From Entonaema liquescens (taxonomy: Eukaryota > Ascomycota > Sordariomycetes > Xylariales > Xylariaceae), in NCBI GenBank assembly GCA_902805475.1, contig CADCSX010000005.1, forward strand, positions 1,561,501-1,625,500: 64,000 nt of DNA, in the 5' to 3' direction. This document shows, piece after piece, positions 31,410 through 43,900 of the stretch (its first letter is position 1; every line of letters begins with the position of its first letter). The position numbers were made by a program, and so were the translations under genes. The notes under the pieces were generated by a model. It saw only the letters and a program-made list of their open reading frames with translations, was not told the DNA's origin and did not search any database.

Positions 31410-34400
31410 ATGATTAGGGACCATAAGGCTCCTGCTGGCTCGAGACCAGCTACGCAGTCCCCGACTCGATCGTGCGTTTTCCCGCTTATCTCGCGTTTTT
31501 ATATGTTGCAACACGAAAAGAAACACCGCGTCGCTGATTGCCTATGTAAATTTTACTAACCCTGCTTGTTTCTTTCCAGGGCCAAGGAGAACGTCCCCAT
31601 AAACAGAATCGATAACGAGCCAATGCTTCACGCATCGTCGTCCAATAATCATTCACTCTTCTCCTTTGGTCGGAATGGGGATTCAAGCGATGTAGGAGAC
31701 AACACCACGAACTCTTTTGAATTCCTACCCTCCGTCAGTTTCGATGATCTCCAGAGCAGCCTCGAGTCAGCCTCCAACGAACTCAGACTGACACAATTTC
31801 CTTCACCATCTGGTCAAGGAAATATCCTTGACGAACAATCATCAGACAGGATGGTCAGGCAGTCTTCGGGTACTAGCCTAAATGGCGCAACGACACGCAC
31901 AGGAGCTCAGCCGAACCCCACTCCTAATGCAGCCACCAGACCGGGAAGATCTGGTTCGATACTGAGAAGGCCCAGTACATCAAATCGCCAGGTTAGCAGC
32001 GGTTCTACGGCGTCCGTGTCTTCTGGTGTTGTTGATGCGCCAACTGCGCCTGCTGCGATGAGAAATCGCCGCCAGAATCATTATCCTCCGGTTTCTAGCA
32101 ATAATGTTGGCAAGCAGCCGAGGAAGTCGATTGGACCTGGTGTTATCGAGACTGATTTTGGAACTAGAGTGCAGAAAAGAAGGCCAAGCCTAATATCAGA
32201 TGGATCGGAGAGAAATATAGTGGGTTCAGCTCGGGCCTCGATTGATATATCAGGGCAGTCTGGTGATGGAACGAGGACTTTTGCAAACGCGCGAGCCACG
32301 AAGGCTCGTTCAGTACATACTGCACCAAGAATATCAGCCAACCTCTCCGGAACTACAAGTACCAGCAATAGTCTTGCACCGGATCAGAGCCGTATTTCGG
32401 CCGCTTTTCCTAGGTCCCCGAGAGCTGCTGGTAAAGGTTCTACACCTAATTCTGCGAGGAGGATGTCTATGATGCCTGGAACCCACGGTTCTCATGCGAC
32501 TGGTCTGGGTGCCAGAACGATCTCGCCGACTGATGCGCAACGGATGAAGCGCATGTCTACCCATCCTGGACAGACTGTACCACAAATTACCAACGCCCCA
32601 CCGCCACCTATCGAAGTTCGCCCTCACTCACGCTCACCCTCCATGATCCCTCGAAAAACATCTACACCTTCGTCTTTAAGAACAACTCCAGAACTTACTA
32701 ACAGAAAATCCTACAGCTCAGGATTGTCAGTTGCGTCGGTAAACAGTTTCAATACCCACCGGACTTCAACTGGCTCTATTCAGCGGACCTTCCCGCAAGG
32801 CGGTCCAGCATCAAGATTGCCCGCTCCCAAAACACTAAATGTACATAATCCACCAGCAGGCGAAGATGAAGAGGATGTGCCACCTGTACCTGCAATTCCC
32901 AAGGTCTATGAATCGCCCAAAGACTCGCCTGCGGAAATATCTTTCCTCGAGAAAAGGAAATCGACATATACGTTAGACTCGAGTAGCGTTCACAGTACCT
33001 CGACCGGAACTCCCTCTGGTACACCTTCACAGGAGCCAACGACGAAATACCAACGTAAATCCGGCACTCGAAAGCACGCGCCGCGGAAGACTCTTGCCGG
33101 CCCAGATATTGAGCAGAAGATCGGTATAAGCCAATCGAAAAAGAGTCTACAGCCATTACGACTTCCGCCGCTCACTCTTGGCCCACTGAGCATAAACGAA
33201 GCGAAGATTACAGCTCTACGAGACCAAGGCGAGGATGACGGAAAATGCAGTCCCCCACCCTCAAAAATGATTCCCAAGACACCCACCACACCGATGACAG
33301 CGTCCAGGAGCACATTCTTCTCCAGAGGCCGTGCAGATAAAGACCCCGATAAAACAGTATTACGGAGTAGTAGTTCTATTCACCACAACCGGGTGGAAAG
33401 TCCGGCCGGGGGGAGTTTGTCTGAATCGCCACTTGAGTCTATAACTAAGAACCAAATCCGCAAAGTCCCTACCTCACCGTTCCTCTCGACGTCGGCGCCT
33501 AAAAAGGACAACATATTTGGTAGTAAACTAACGAAATCTAAGACGGCTGGAGACATAAACCAGCCGATTTCAATTGACACAAACGTCGAAACCAGGCCAC
33601 CGCAGAAGCCATCTGGTCCACGCGCGCAGAAGTCGGGTAAGGCAGGCAACAAATCCGCCGAAAATAGCCCAGACGAGCCCCCTACTCCTTCTTCTATGAG
33701 TAACTTGAGAAGGAAATTAAGCTTGTCTTGGAAGAGAAGTAACTCGAAGAGTAGTCATCATGCGTCTTCCGGATCTCTTGATAAAGCCTCCGAGAAACAC
33801 GCTCGACAGGATAGCATGCCACCTCCACGTTTGCCAATTTCCGCATCCATGAATATAAGTGCGGCGAAGGCTTCTAGTCCAAGCCACACCACGAAATCAT
33901 CGGGAACGTATTTGGAATCTAGACGCAGAAAGAGCTCTGCGTCCAGTCTCAATACCACGTTTACACAGAAGACTCGTAGCGATGCCTGGACAAGCTCCAA
34001 GGAAGATGTGGGCAATAACTCGATGGTAGAGGGTTCATCGCAATCCCGGAATTTGCCTATGCAAAAGATATTACGCCCTAGGCCTTCGACTGCATCAATT
34101 AAACGTCGGGATTCTTATACCGCAGAACTGGATAAGGATGATATGGTTGCCGAGGACGAGATGAGGAAGTTAGCCTTGAGGAGGAAAGAGACGGAGATGG
34201 CGGCTCGGACGCTGGACGCTCTCCGCAAGAGGGCAACGCCGAAGGAGCGCGTTGGTCCCCATGAGGCGATTCGAATAGCTATGCTGAACATTTACGAGAG
34301 AGGCGAGATTGTCGACTATAACGATGTCTATTTCTGCGGGACTCAAAATGCTAGCAAAGTCATCGGCGATTTGAATTCAAAACTACCCAACTTTGGTTAT

Positions 34401-35751
34401 GACGACGAACGCGGCGACTACTCGATTGTCATAGGCGACCACCTTGCGTATCGTTACGAGATTGTTGATGTCCTCGGAAAGGGCAGTTTTGGTCAAGTAG
34501 TGAGGTGTATCGATCACAAAACCGGTGTGCTCGTTGCTGTGAAGATCATCCGCAATAAGAAGAGGTTCCATCAGCAGGCTCTTGTCGAAGTTAACATCCT
34601 ACAAAAGCTTCGGGAATGGGTATGTTATTAACGTTATCTTGTTTAGCTTGTGGATTTTACTAACAAATTTTCAGGACCCTCAAAATAGGCATAGCATGGT
34701 CAACTTCACTCACAGTTTCTATTTCCGCGGTCATCTTTGCATCTCGACCGAACTTCTTGATATGAATCTCTACGAATTCATCAAATCCAACGCCTTCCGT
34801 GGCTTCTCTCTCAAACTTATTAGACGGTTCACCAAGCAGATGTTGAGTTCGCTCAACCTACTTAAGCAGCACAAGGTGATTCACTGCGATCTTAAGCCGG
34901 AAAATATTTTACTTCGGCATCCTATGCATTCCGAAATCAAGGTCATCGATTTCGGTTCCAGTTGTTTTGAGAACGAAAAGGTTTATACATACATTCAATC
35001 CCGATTCTATCGATCGCCTGAGGTTATTCTGGGGATGACATACGGCCTGCCGATTGACATGTGGAGTTTGGGTTGCATTCTTGCCGAGTTGTACACTGGT
35101 GTCCCCATTTTCCCTGGTGAGAATGAGCAAGAACAGCTTGCTTGCATCATGGAGGTATTCGGGCCACCCGAAAAGCATCTCATTGAAAAGAGTACGAGGA
35201 AGAAGCTTTTCTTTGATTCGATGGGCAAGCCGCGCTTGACCGTATCTTCGAAGGGTAGGAGGCGTCGTCCGTCCTCCAAGACACTTCAACAGGCCATCAA
35301 ATGTGATGACGAACCATTCCTTGACTTCCTTGCCAGGTGTTTGCGATGGGATCCGGACCGCCGTCTTAAGCCTGAAGAGGCTATACGACACGAGTTCATT
35401 ACAGGTCAGAAGACATCTGTTCCTGTACCTAGAACACGTGAGTCTTCCCCGGTCAAGCGTCATAATACTATATCGACACCGCGGCCGCTACCGGAACCTC
35501 CGGGACCCGGTAAGAGCGGACCGACCCTACGGCCTCGAGAGGCGCATAATACCAGCCCTCTGAAACCAGGCGGGGTGGCGAGACGGACGTCTGCTTTCAC
35601 CGGACTTACCTCCGGTACTAAAAGAGCCAGTGCGGGAACGACTACAACAGTAGGCGGCAGCAACCTTCCCCGTGTGGCCGGCCGAACTGTTAGTGGCAAA
35701 CAAGATCTGGCTTCTGCGGGGGCTAATGTTGCTATGAGTCGACGAGCTTGA
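31410..35751 (+). CDS. DYRK-family protein kinase, Pom1-like
   Basis: A dual-specificity (DYRK) kinase close to Pom1 of fission yeast, which controls polarity and mitotic entry from the cell tips. Exons are 31410-31471, 31580-34619 and 34675-35751, giving 1392 aa. Intron 2 (55 nt) has a TACTAACA branch site. Exon 1 (MIRDHKAPAGSRPATQSPTR) is my choice because the 31577-31579 CAG is a clear acceptor and the phase fits; further upstream exons are possible. Residues 1 to about 930 are disordered, Ser/Thr/Pro-rich and basic. The DYRK-homology block NAPA/DH-like EIVDYNDVYFCGTQNASKV precedes the kinase (about 975-1300). Seen there are GKGSFGQVV, VAVKII, HCDLKPENILL, DFGSSCF, and the YTYIQSRFYRSPEV loop with the autophosphorylated Tyr, then MWSLGCILAEL. 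It is complete and undamaged. Confidence 0.9.
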
Positions 35752-37006
35752 ATGAGTAAATATTCACACATCGGGAGCTTGACATAGAGTGTCCTTGCAC
35801 GTTTCATGAGATTAATTAGGCATTTATTTCCATTGACACTACAACGTCAAACCAGCTTCCCTGTTTATACGTTTGCCTCGGACGGCGACGTGATGTATTG
35901 CACATGTTTTTGAGGCGACGAATACCGAAAATCGAGTATACCTATCGTATCGAGACTAAATAGCTAGCTACCACGGCTACTACCAGTTCTTTTCCGTTGT
36001 CACGTTGCTGCTATATACATCGATAATGTCGTCGTGTTTGCCCACCGCATTCAGCCCCGACGACGAGTGAATATACAACTACATAATGCTTCAAGCTTGG
36101 GCTTCCTGTGCATGAGTTAAACGGAGACGAAGCATAGCCTTGAGTTAAGGGACACGAACATCATTACTACTACTATTATCATTTCCTTTTTCCTTTAAAT
36201 GCGTGTACTATACTAAGTTATAATGACGAGGGACCAAGCCGTAAATGCAGATAGAGAGGCGAACTTGACTTGGAGTTCCCTAACGGCACGCCTTCGCGAT
36301 GGATGTTTAGAAGACAGAAAAAAAGGGAGAGGCGTCACTGTCATTGAGAGACGAAAGCAAAAACCAAATTCACGATAGAATAGGGTAAATAGGTGCAGGT
36401 GAAGATACCGAAGGAGAGGGGATATCCGATACCTATCCTTGCCACATATCAAAACGTATCAAACCCGACATTGACTGATGTCTTAAAAATCTGTGACTCT
36501 TTCGTGTATTAGGGGGTTTTGATCCAGTCATCTCAACGAGCTCCGTATGTATTTACCTCTACTAATTCGGCCCGGTTTATTTATACGCTTCTCATTCCCA
36601 TTAACAAAGCCACTTCGTCGGTTACCTTGCCTACCTACCTAACTTACTTGGACCAGTCAATTCCTGGGTATACGGAGGGAGGGAGACGGGTTGGGAGAAT
36701 GACTTGATCAAGCAGAAATTGGCGAGGGAAAAGGGAAAGGGTTTATCGTGGTTTCGAGAATCTCACCTCATCGCCGACGATTTGTATACCTACCTAAGGT
36801 ACTGTACCTACCAACAATAAGATAGGTTAGGTAGGTTAGGTAGGTGAGGAAGTAGTAAGTATATATCCCGTCGCACGCCCTCTCTTTTTTCTATTCGCCG
36901 CACGCACGCATGCATGCATACCTAGGTAATGTTTAGGTGTAGGTGTAGGTACCCTGAGGTATCTTAGATACTTCCATGCTTTAGCAAAGTACCGGACCTA
37001 ACCTTA

Positions 37007-37047
37007 GGTAGGTAGATAGGTAGATAGGTAGATAGGTAGGTAAGTAA
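37007..37047. repeat. (GTAGATAG)/(GTAG) tandem repeat
   Basis: TAGGTAGA units are repeated four times, then run into GTAG/TAAG units. A related GTTAG/GTAGGT array lies at about 36818-36848. Confidence 0.85.
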
Positions 37048-37118
37048 GCAGCCACCCCCATTTAATCACCCCGACCACGTGAAAGAGAGGAGGCGGATGC
37101 GGACTTGGGCTCCTCCTC

Positions 37119-37139
37119 CTCTCTCTCTCTCTCTCTCTC
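37119..37139. repeat. (CT)n microsatellite
   Basis: About ten CT units in a row, preceded by TCC repeats. Confidence 0.9.
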
Positions 37140-37489
37140 ATCTGTCAGCAGCCGAGCCGAGGGTGGTTTAGTTGGTACCGTCGCACAAGCCCTATGCACG
37201 TATTAAGCCGGTGGCGAGGGGAGGGGAGAGCAGGTGGGCGGGAATGCGGTGCTGAAGAAACAAGAAGAAGAGGGCGCGGGAGAAGGTGGTCATACCTTAC
37301 CTAGGTACCTATGCATGCATATGCGTGTGTTGTGTTATTGTGTTGTATTGTTTATCGTTTTCCTGGTTGCGACGCGTGAGAACCTGAGGTATATCAATAT
37401 CAATATATTATATATTATATCAGTTATATTATATCATACGTCGGTCTCGGAGGGGAGGGGCTATGTCGGTATACATACATACAATACAG

Positions 37490-37507
37490 GTCAGGTCAGG
37501 TCAGGTC
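37490..37507. repeat. (TCAGG)n short tandem repeat
   Basis: Three to four copies of TCAGG in a row. Confidence 0.8.
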
Positions 37508-39953
37508 GGCGATAATCACGGGTGTGGTAGTAATGGAATGGAATATACTTGCATATCCGCGCATACGCCGGATGCCCTTTGTCGCCGCTGGATGGGCGGA
37601 TGGGCAGGACAGACAACTCAGCTAAGCAAAATTTGATGTGGAATACCTTTTTTTTTTTCAGTCATTCTGTCATATATGAAGCGAGTATTTCTAAATGTCT
37701 ATGCGAGTGCGCGCGCATATATGCATATGCGTGTGTATGTGTAATAGCTCAGGTGTGCAAATTCTCGGGCCTATCAGCCTTTTTTTTGTTATATCCTATA
37801 TCACCTGGCTTACCTCTTCCATCCGTGCGACCCGGGAACTTGGTATCGCAAAGCGGCCTCCTCTGGGTATTAGTCCAGGTCCAACTATCTGGTTGCTCTG
37901 CATTGTCTTGCCCTACCTGCGTCTTGCATCCTACGGCATCCTATATTGGCTACATTAGGTTATCTGGGCCCGAAAGTCCACGGCCCGCCGGCGTGGGTCG
38001 GACTCGGACATCCAATATGCACAAACCTCCGAAGTAGCCTATGTTGGTTCGGCGTCGCCTCCTCCGTTCCTACGGACCTCGGCTCTTCACCACCGCACCG
38101 AGTTTCAGCTTCATTATCTGCTCTGTTAATTATGTTTCGCTATTATGCAGCAGGCCTGACGTTAATGAGTTTCGTTTATATACTCCATGCATCTAAATAA
38201 GTAGGTAATTATTATCCGGCGATGCATTTGAGAGGCTGTGTTCTTTTCTTTACGACCCGAATGTAACATGGACGATTATGTCGAGCAGATATGTGCTGTG
38301 AGTAGAAAACCGTATAATATTCACATGTTTAGGGGTAGGCGTTTTCAATGTGTGAGGAGTAGTGATATGCAGAATGTTGGCGTCGTTGTTAGTATTTGAT
38401 CCTCTTAGACGCGTACTTACGTCGAGAAGAAATGAACGCCTGCATAGTGTCTTTTAATTGACATCTCGTGAGACCTGTGGCGTATCATCAACTCCTAAAC
38501 AGACTCGTTTCGGTAACAGATTATCGGACTGGCTTGTTACGAGGCTGTTTAATGGACGTGATTATTAGCTGTGTTAGATTATTATACCGATACGACTTAA
38601 TGGAGAGCTCGACAGTCGGCCTTGATCCTACCTCGGCAACTCGCAAGTGGTACTACATATAAATAGTGGTGTGTTACTCTATTTTGCCGCCGTCGGACAT
38701 GAGGGAAACGCCTCTTCGGTGTGTTCCTTCGCCACTCCCGCCAACATCATTCATTTGGGGAACCCCATTAATCGCTCCAGCCCAACGGGCAGCTGCAATG
38801 CAGATATTTGCACGACATGTTTGGCTTGCATGGCGCTGTACTTTCGAGTTGTACATGCCGGCGCCAGAGACGCGGAAGAGTAGGACGCATAGGGCTGCGT
38901 TAGGTGTATTGTGATATCCTACAGCTCTGCATCTGCGAGAATGGGGCGCACAAAGGACTGTATACTAACACCGAGAGGCTCAGATCCGCTGTATGTCGCC
39001 CGAAGCGCTAACCTCGTTCATCGGCTCCGCGTTCTTTCGGGCTACGGCTGAAATAAGAGGCCGCTCCTGATCGGCATTGAGGCTCAGGCGAGGCTACTTC
39101 TGGCGAGGCTGATCTGTCGGTCTATCGCCAACCACAGAGTAGTATTATACGAGACAACTTCACCTTGCTCTGTACGGTAAATAAGAACATACGATGAGAG
39201 ACATTGCGCCCGTACTATCAATGTTACACTATCATATGTCTAGAACTTGCTACCTGCTGCGTAGATCAAGGGGGATTGAATCCGCCCCTCGCCCAGTTTT
39301 TGAAGGATTCTTCACGAAGGGGGCTTAGTAAAATAGAGATAGGTATCTAAAGACGGAAAATCAGGTAGTCATAGCCAAAACACCAGAGGTATATTTTGAA
39401 ATCGTGATTGAATGGCCCACGTTACATTATACCTAGATATAGTGCTCTCGGTGACGTGTGAAGTAATTATAGCATAGAACTATAAGCCGGTCTGCTCTAC
39501 AATAAGAAATCACTTTATGGGCCTGGAAACAAGTTCTTGAGGCCACCGACATGGAAGCTACCTTTCTGTTAATAGCTTCATAATAGATAGCTCTAGAATA
39601 GGGCAGAGCTCGGAAAATTAGGTTGGTCAACAATTGGTAATGTCATCGTAAGATGTAAATATTCCTGGTTTATTGGTCAGTTAGGTCTGGCATGCCAATG
39701 GACCCACCAGCTGGTTAGATTGAATATGACTCTTCTGACGGAAACCGGCGTCCTTAGAGGTCATGATAATATGTAGATGAGATAATGTTCGCTAGTCTGT
39801 TTTCGCAGCGAGTGTTCACGAGACTACCCGTTAGAGAATGGGCTATAGATGTACAGGGAATAGAGTAATTTTGTAAATCGACGCTTGTTGACGATGAGTA
39901 CTAGTCTTGGGACTAAAACTCGAGCTTGGATTACTGTAGATGCAGTGGGGTCA

Positions 39954-40925
39954 TCAACCGTCATACCCTAGCCCAGCTGATGAATCCCGGAAAGAACGGT
40001 AAGCTTCATCAAAACTGCTTCTACATATCAGCACGATCGACCGATTGGGATGATGGTGAGAGGTATAGGTGAGCAACGCAGGGGTGCTTACCCGATTCTT
40101 GATGTTGTCAGTTTCTAATCTCTTACACGTCGGTTTAACTATAGGATATCTGACGCGACGATATCCGCCTTTTGATATCGGCCGATACTGTATAGCTCTG
40201 TATGAAGTTGTTAAGGCTGACACCTCGCAGCAATTAGGCAGAGCCCCGCGATGGAGCAGATGGGGAATCCATTCTAGCCGGAAACAGACATATCCCTCAA
40301 GAATACTCAGGTACGCCCAAACACTATTCCGCCGGTTGCAAGGCTGTCCTGGTCCTGGTGCTGATCGTTTCGCAGAGGGCCGAACCAAAGGAGAATCCAC
40401 AATAGTAAGAGACGGGCTCTTCCGCCAATTCCCCTTGCGTTCGGAGACGGGATACGGGTATTGGCAACCTACGTGTACCCGTCGGAGGAGTGTACGTAAT
40501 TTAACACGGGACAGGTAAGCGATGATGTAGACGATGACCGAGTCCATGACTTTAAGTGATGCCGGTATGCATATTGCTGCCTGACGGTTGGGGGTTTCTA
40601 ACTCGTTCCGAAAGCATTTAGGAAAAGCTCCCGAAGCTGCCGTGTCAGTAATCTGATATTTGTTAATGACTCCGCCGGCGATGCCGCTGAACTGGTGGAG
40701 TACTGGTGGAGGATTTGCCGGGTTTATCTTGGTGCGAAGCAGTTTGTAGTTTGTAATAGGGAAAGATTTAGCAAGGGCCGCTTCTATCCCAGTCGAGAAC
40801 CCATCACTTGATTCCTCAGGCCCTTGCGAACTGATCCGCTGTGAAAAGTCGGGGGCCGTTCTTGGCCTATCAGACAGCCACTTTTGAGGCGCAGTCGTCA
40901 AAGTTGGAGTCAGGCGATGCCACAA
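39954..40925 (-). CDS. Orphan ORF, 323 aa, function unknown
   Basis: A single open frame from ATG 40925 to the stop at 39954. I do not recognise the product. No signal peptide is visible; one hydrophobic patch is present (MDSVIVYIIAYL). The first half, for example GIEAALAKSFPITNYKLLRT and INKYQITDTAASGAFPK, reads more like protein than the Arg/Ser-rich second half. A frame of this length is unlikely by chance in DNA of balanced composition, so it could be a lineage-specific gene or a decayed gene whose frame survives. A 149-codon ORF lies on the opposite strand inside it (40069-40518), and a 123-codon ORF on the same strand lies upstream (40965-41336). Neither helps to identify it. Confidence 0.35.
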   Translation of the reverse strand: MWHRLTPTLTTAPQKWLSDRPRTAPDFSQRISSQGPEESSDGFSTGIEAALAKSFPITNYKLLRTKINPANPPPVLHQFSGIAGGVINKYQITDTAASGAFPKCFRNELETPNRQAAICIPASLKVMDSVIVYIIAYLSRVKLRTLLRRVHVGCQYPYPVSERKGNWRKSPSLTIVDSPLVRPSAKRSAPGPGQPCNRRNSVWAYLSILEGYVCFRLEWIPHLLHRGALPNCCEVSALTTSYRAIQYRPISKGGYRRVRYPIVKPTCKRLETDNIKNRVSTPALLTYTSHHHPNRSIVLICRSSFDEAYRSFRDSSAGLGYDG

Positions 40926-43900
40926 CTTGCAGAGACGAGAAGACTCACCATGATACTAAATAAGCTAGGTACCATAAGTACATGGATTTATATGGAGTAC
41001 GGATAGGAAAGCCGGGAGGAAGAAGAACCTACTGCGGTAAGGAGGTAAGGGAAACAATGGGGATACGGAGAGATGGCGATTGGGCCGGTTGCGAAACAAA
41101 CGAGTAAGAATCCCCCACAAGTCGTTGAAAAATAATACTAATCCGTCATAAGTAAAATGACATTGATGACTCTGATTCCTGTGGATTTGCGCTACTGCTG
41201 CAGACCTGGGGGGAAGACCCATAAGAGTAAGGCTGACTTGTATAGCGATGATGTTCGAAGGTTCAGGAACAGGCTGACAGCCACACGAGTAGTCGAATTT
41301 AGAGTGCCCAAGGAAGATAAGCGACCGACAATTCAACGGTTAATAGAATGATCGATGACGATCTGTCTCAGATCGGTCAAGCAGTATCCATGAAGATCTT
41401 ATGAGGTTGCACACAAGCGGAGATGCTGTGCGTCAGTAATGATCCTTTACTGGCTAATAAATCAATGAAGATGGACCAAACCGTATTAAGAGTCATGCTC
41501 TCACGCCGATATCCCGTAAAGCTCACCTTGTGAACTGTCTGCGCCTCTTCGAATTGCTTCAACCGTCACTTGTGCCTAGTTCGAGACCAATGTCTATGTG
41601 GTCTAGGCCATTTCGGTGAGCAAAGTAATAATAATAATAATCATAATAAAAAATGGTTGAACCAACTTGGACTGCCTAGGCCAACTATGTAGGTCTAATA
41701 TGTGAGTATTCATCTCGGGTTAGCGGCCTAGGTCTTGTAGCCTAGTTTTAACGATTCAGTACCTACTTATGCAGGCGTAAACAAAGTAGATAGGTCCTGC
41801 GGCTGGAGAGACCTGAAACGTTCCCCGGTGACCCAAGAGAGTGGAATGGGTTGCAGCCACGTCGATCAAGACACCGGGAAAAGTATCGAGATTCAACGTC
41901 GGATCATTTGATATGTTTCATGCGAAGACAATGTACATCTCTTAGTATATTTCCTTTGGGACGTGTCCATTGGTATAGGTTGTGTTAGGTAGGCAACCCG
42001 CCGAAGCAGATCTACACAACCTGCATCTTGTTATGCAGGTGTTATGTGAAGCTGCAGGAGGGAGAATATCAAAGAAACGAGGCTGATGGTCCCTGAGTTT
42101 TAGTTGGTAGAGTTCTATTGGGCGCTATTACGAATTCTACGCGGAAAGAACATGTTACCTTACCTTAGGTAGGTACATGTATATGCAATGCAGTATTAGA
42201 AATAGCGTTAGACTGCGCCTAGCCAACCTGTACCTACCCGAGCTACTTCTATAGGTGGGTTAAGTACCTGTCCAAGTGTCCTTAGGTACTTAGTATACCT
42301 AAGCTCTAGTTGCGCGGGTTACTCGCTAAAACAGTTTAGCCCGCTCCGCCTCAATAATAATTGTCCGCAGGTACCTATAGACTTACATATAGAACTAGTT
42401 AAACAGATCGATAGGTACTTCGCACAGGCTTCGTAAATGAACATATTCCCTTCAATCCTGATCCCCTTTGCGCCTTCAACCTTATTCGACGCATCTACCG
42501 AAATGTTTGTTTACTCAACATATAGGCAGCTATATGATTCTACATCTAGTTAATAGTTTTACAACGTGGTACGCTTGCGCAAACACTACACACCATTGCT
42601 TTAAACTCTCACATGCAAGACATAGTCACTTAGCAAGCTATAACTCGAATGGAGGATGTACGGGATGACATTGTGCACTTCATCAATTTAACTGCCCAAG
42701 GTATAGACAATATATGCATACCTAGGTAAGATATAAACTAATAAAATAGTTTTGCGTGGGGTTTCTAAGCGTACGGTAGCTATCTACCACTGCTAGTGTG
42801 CCGTCTCCAGGGTCCTGGGTAAAGAATTCCGTCATCATCCTGGGCAACCTCACCCGCCCATGGATATGATATTACTGATCAGATTTGCGTATGATAGGAA
42901 TTAGAGGGAAACCGCGATACCGCATTCGGATCTGGTGTCGCGGACATCGTGTACAGCTTTGTACCTCACCCGCCACACTCCAGGCATTTTAGGCATAGGT
43001 TACCAAAAACCATAAACCCGTACCATGGCCAATCGTCACACATACCTATAGGTACATGGAAGATGCTGTCGCGTGCAGTTCCAAATTATCCAATAGATAC
43101 CCGAGTTAGGTGGGTTCCTATAAGAGATAGTAAAATAATAAGAATTGCTTGCAATAGGGAGTTTAGCTACACGAAAAGCGCATTGCGTACACATGTGCGC
43201 CCTCATTGTTCATACAATAGCGACTGATGCAAACCGTTCGGTAGAGGTTCTTATGAATGGCATTTTGGATTCTTTCACTATTTCCTTTTTGATAGGTTAA
43301 AGCATACCGGGTTAGATCGTATAGCTTCTAACGAACTCCTTCTCAGCACTCTACTTTTGCATACTGCCCCTCTACAAAATACTACATAGCACGTCACAAC
43401 GCTTTTGCTGACCACCTACACCAACGGTAGGAAGTAAATCGGCAATAGGTAGGTGCTCATGGACCCGGCCACCCGGCGATGATTAAATCCGCTTAACAAC
43501 CTTATGCATACAAGCCTTCTTAAAGCCGACTCCAACCTATCCGACGGGCTAATATTGTTTTTGAAAATGCTACGATACTTCTTGGAATATCGAGTATAGC
43601 TACCACCCATATCTTATAAGAATCCGAAAGCCGGGCTATCCAGCACCCGTGACGCGCCGATGCTCCCGGTGGTGGGAAGGCGATTACGTGACTTCGCGAC
43701 TTGACGCCCGCCGGCGGATTGTTTAACATCGCCTTCTTATGTTAATGTTAGACCGAGCCCCTCATACTAATTTGACGTCAGTCGGTGCTTTTCTTTAGGC
43801 GTTAGGCACTTAGGTTTGTTAGAAAATAACTCTAGGCACGGTCCGCTAAACTTTTGGATCGGTGGGCACTAAAATAGAAGCTTAACTAACCTAAATCTTA

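Larger units (their letters stand above)
35752..39953. other. Gene-poor stretch with simple repeats
   Basis: About 4.2 kb with no supported gene. It holds a cluster of short tandem repeats between 36810 and 37510 (listed separately) and several unconvincing ORFs, for example 37549-38037 and 38647-38914. Confidence 0.45.

Noticed and set aside
40069..40518. 149-codon plus-strand ORF
   Set aside because: It lies wholly opposite the longer 323-codon frame, is Arg-rich, and matches no family I know. At most one of the two is real.
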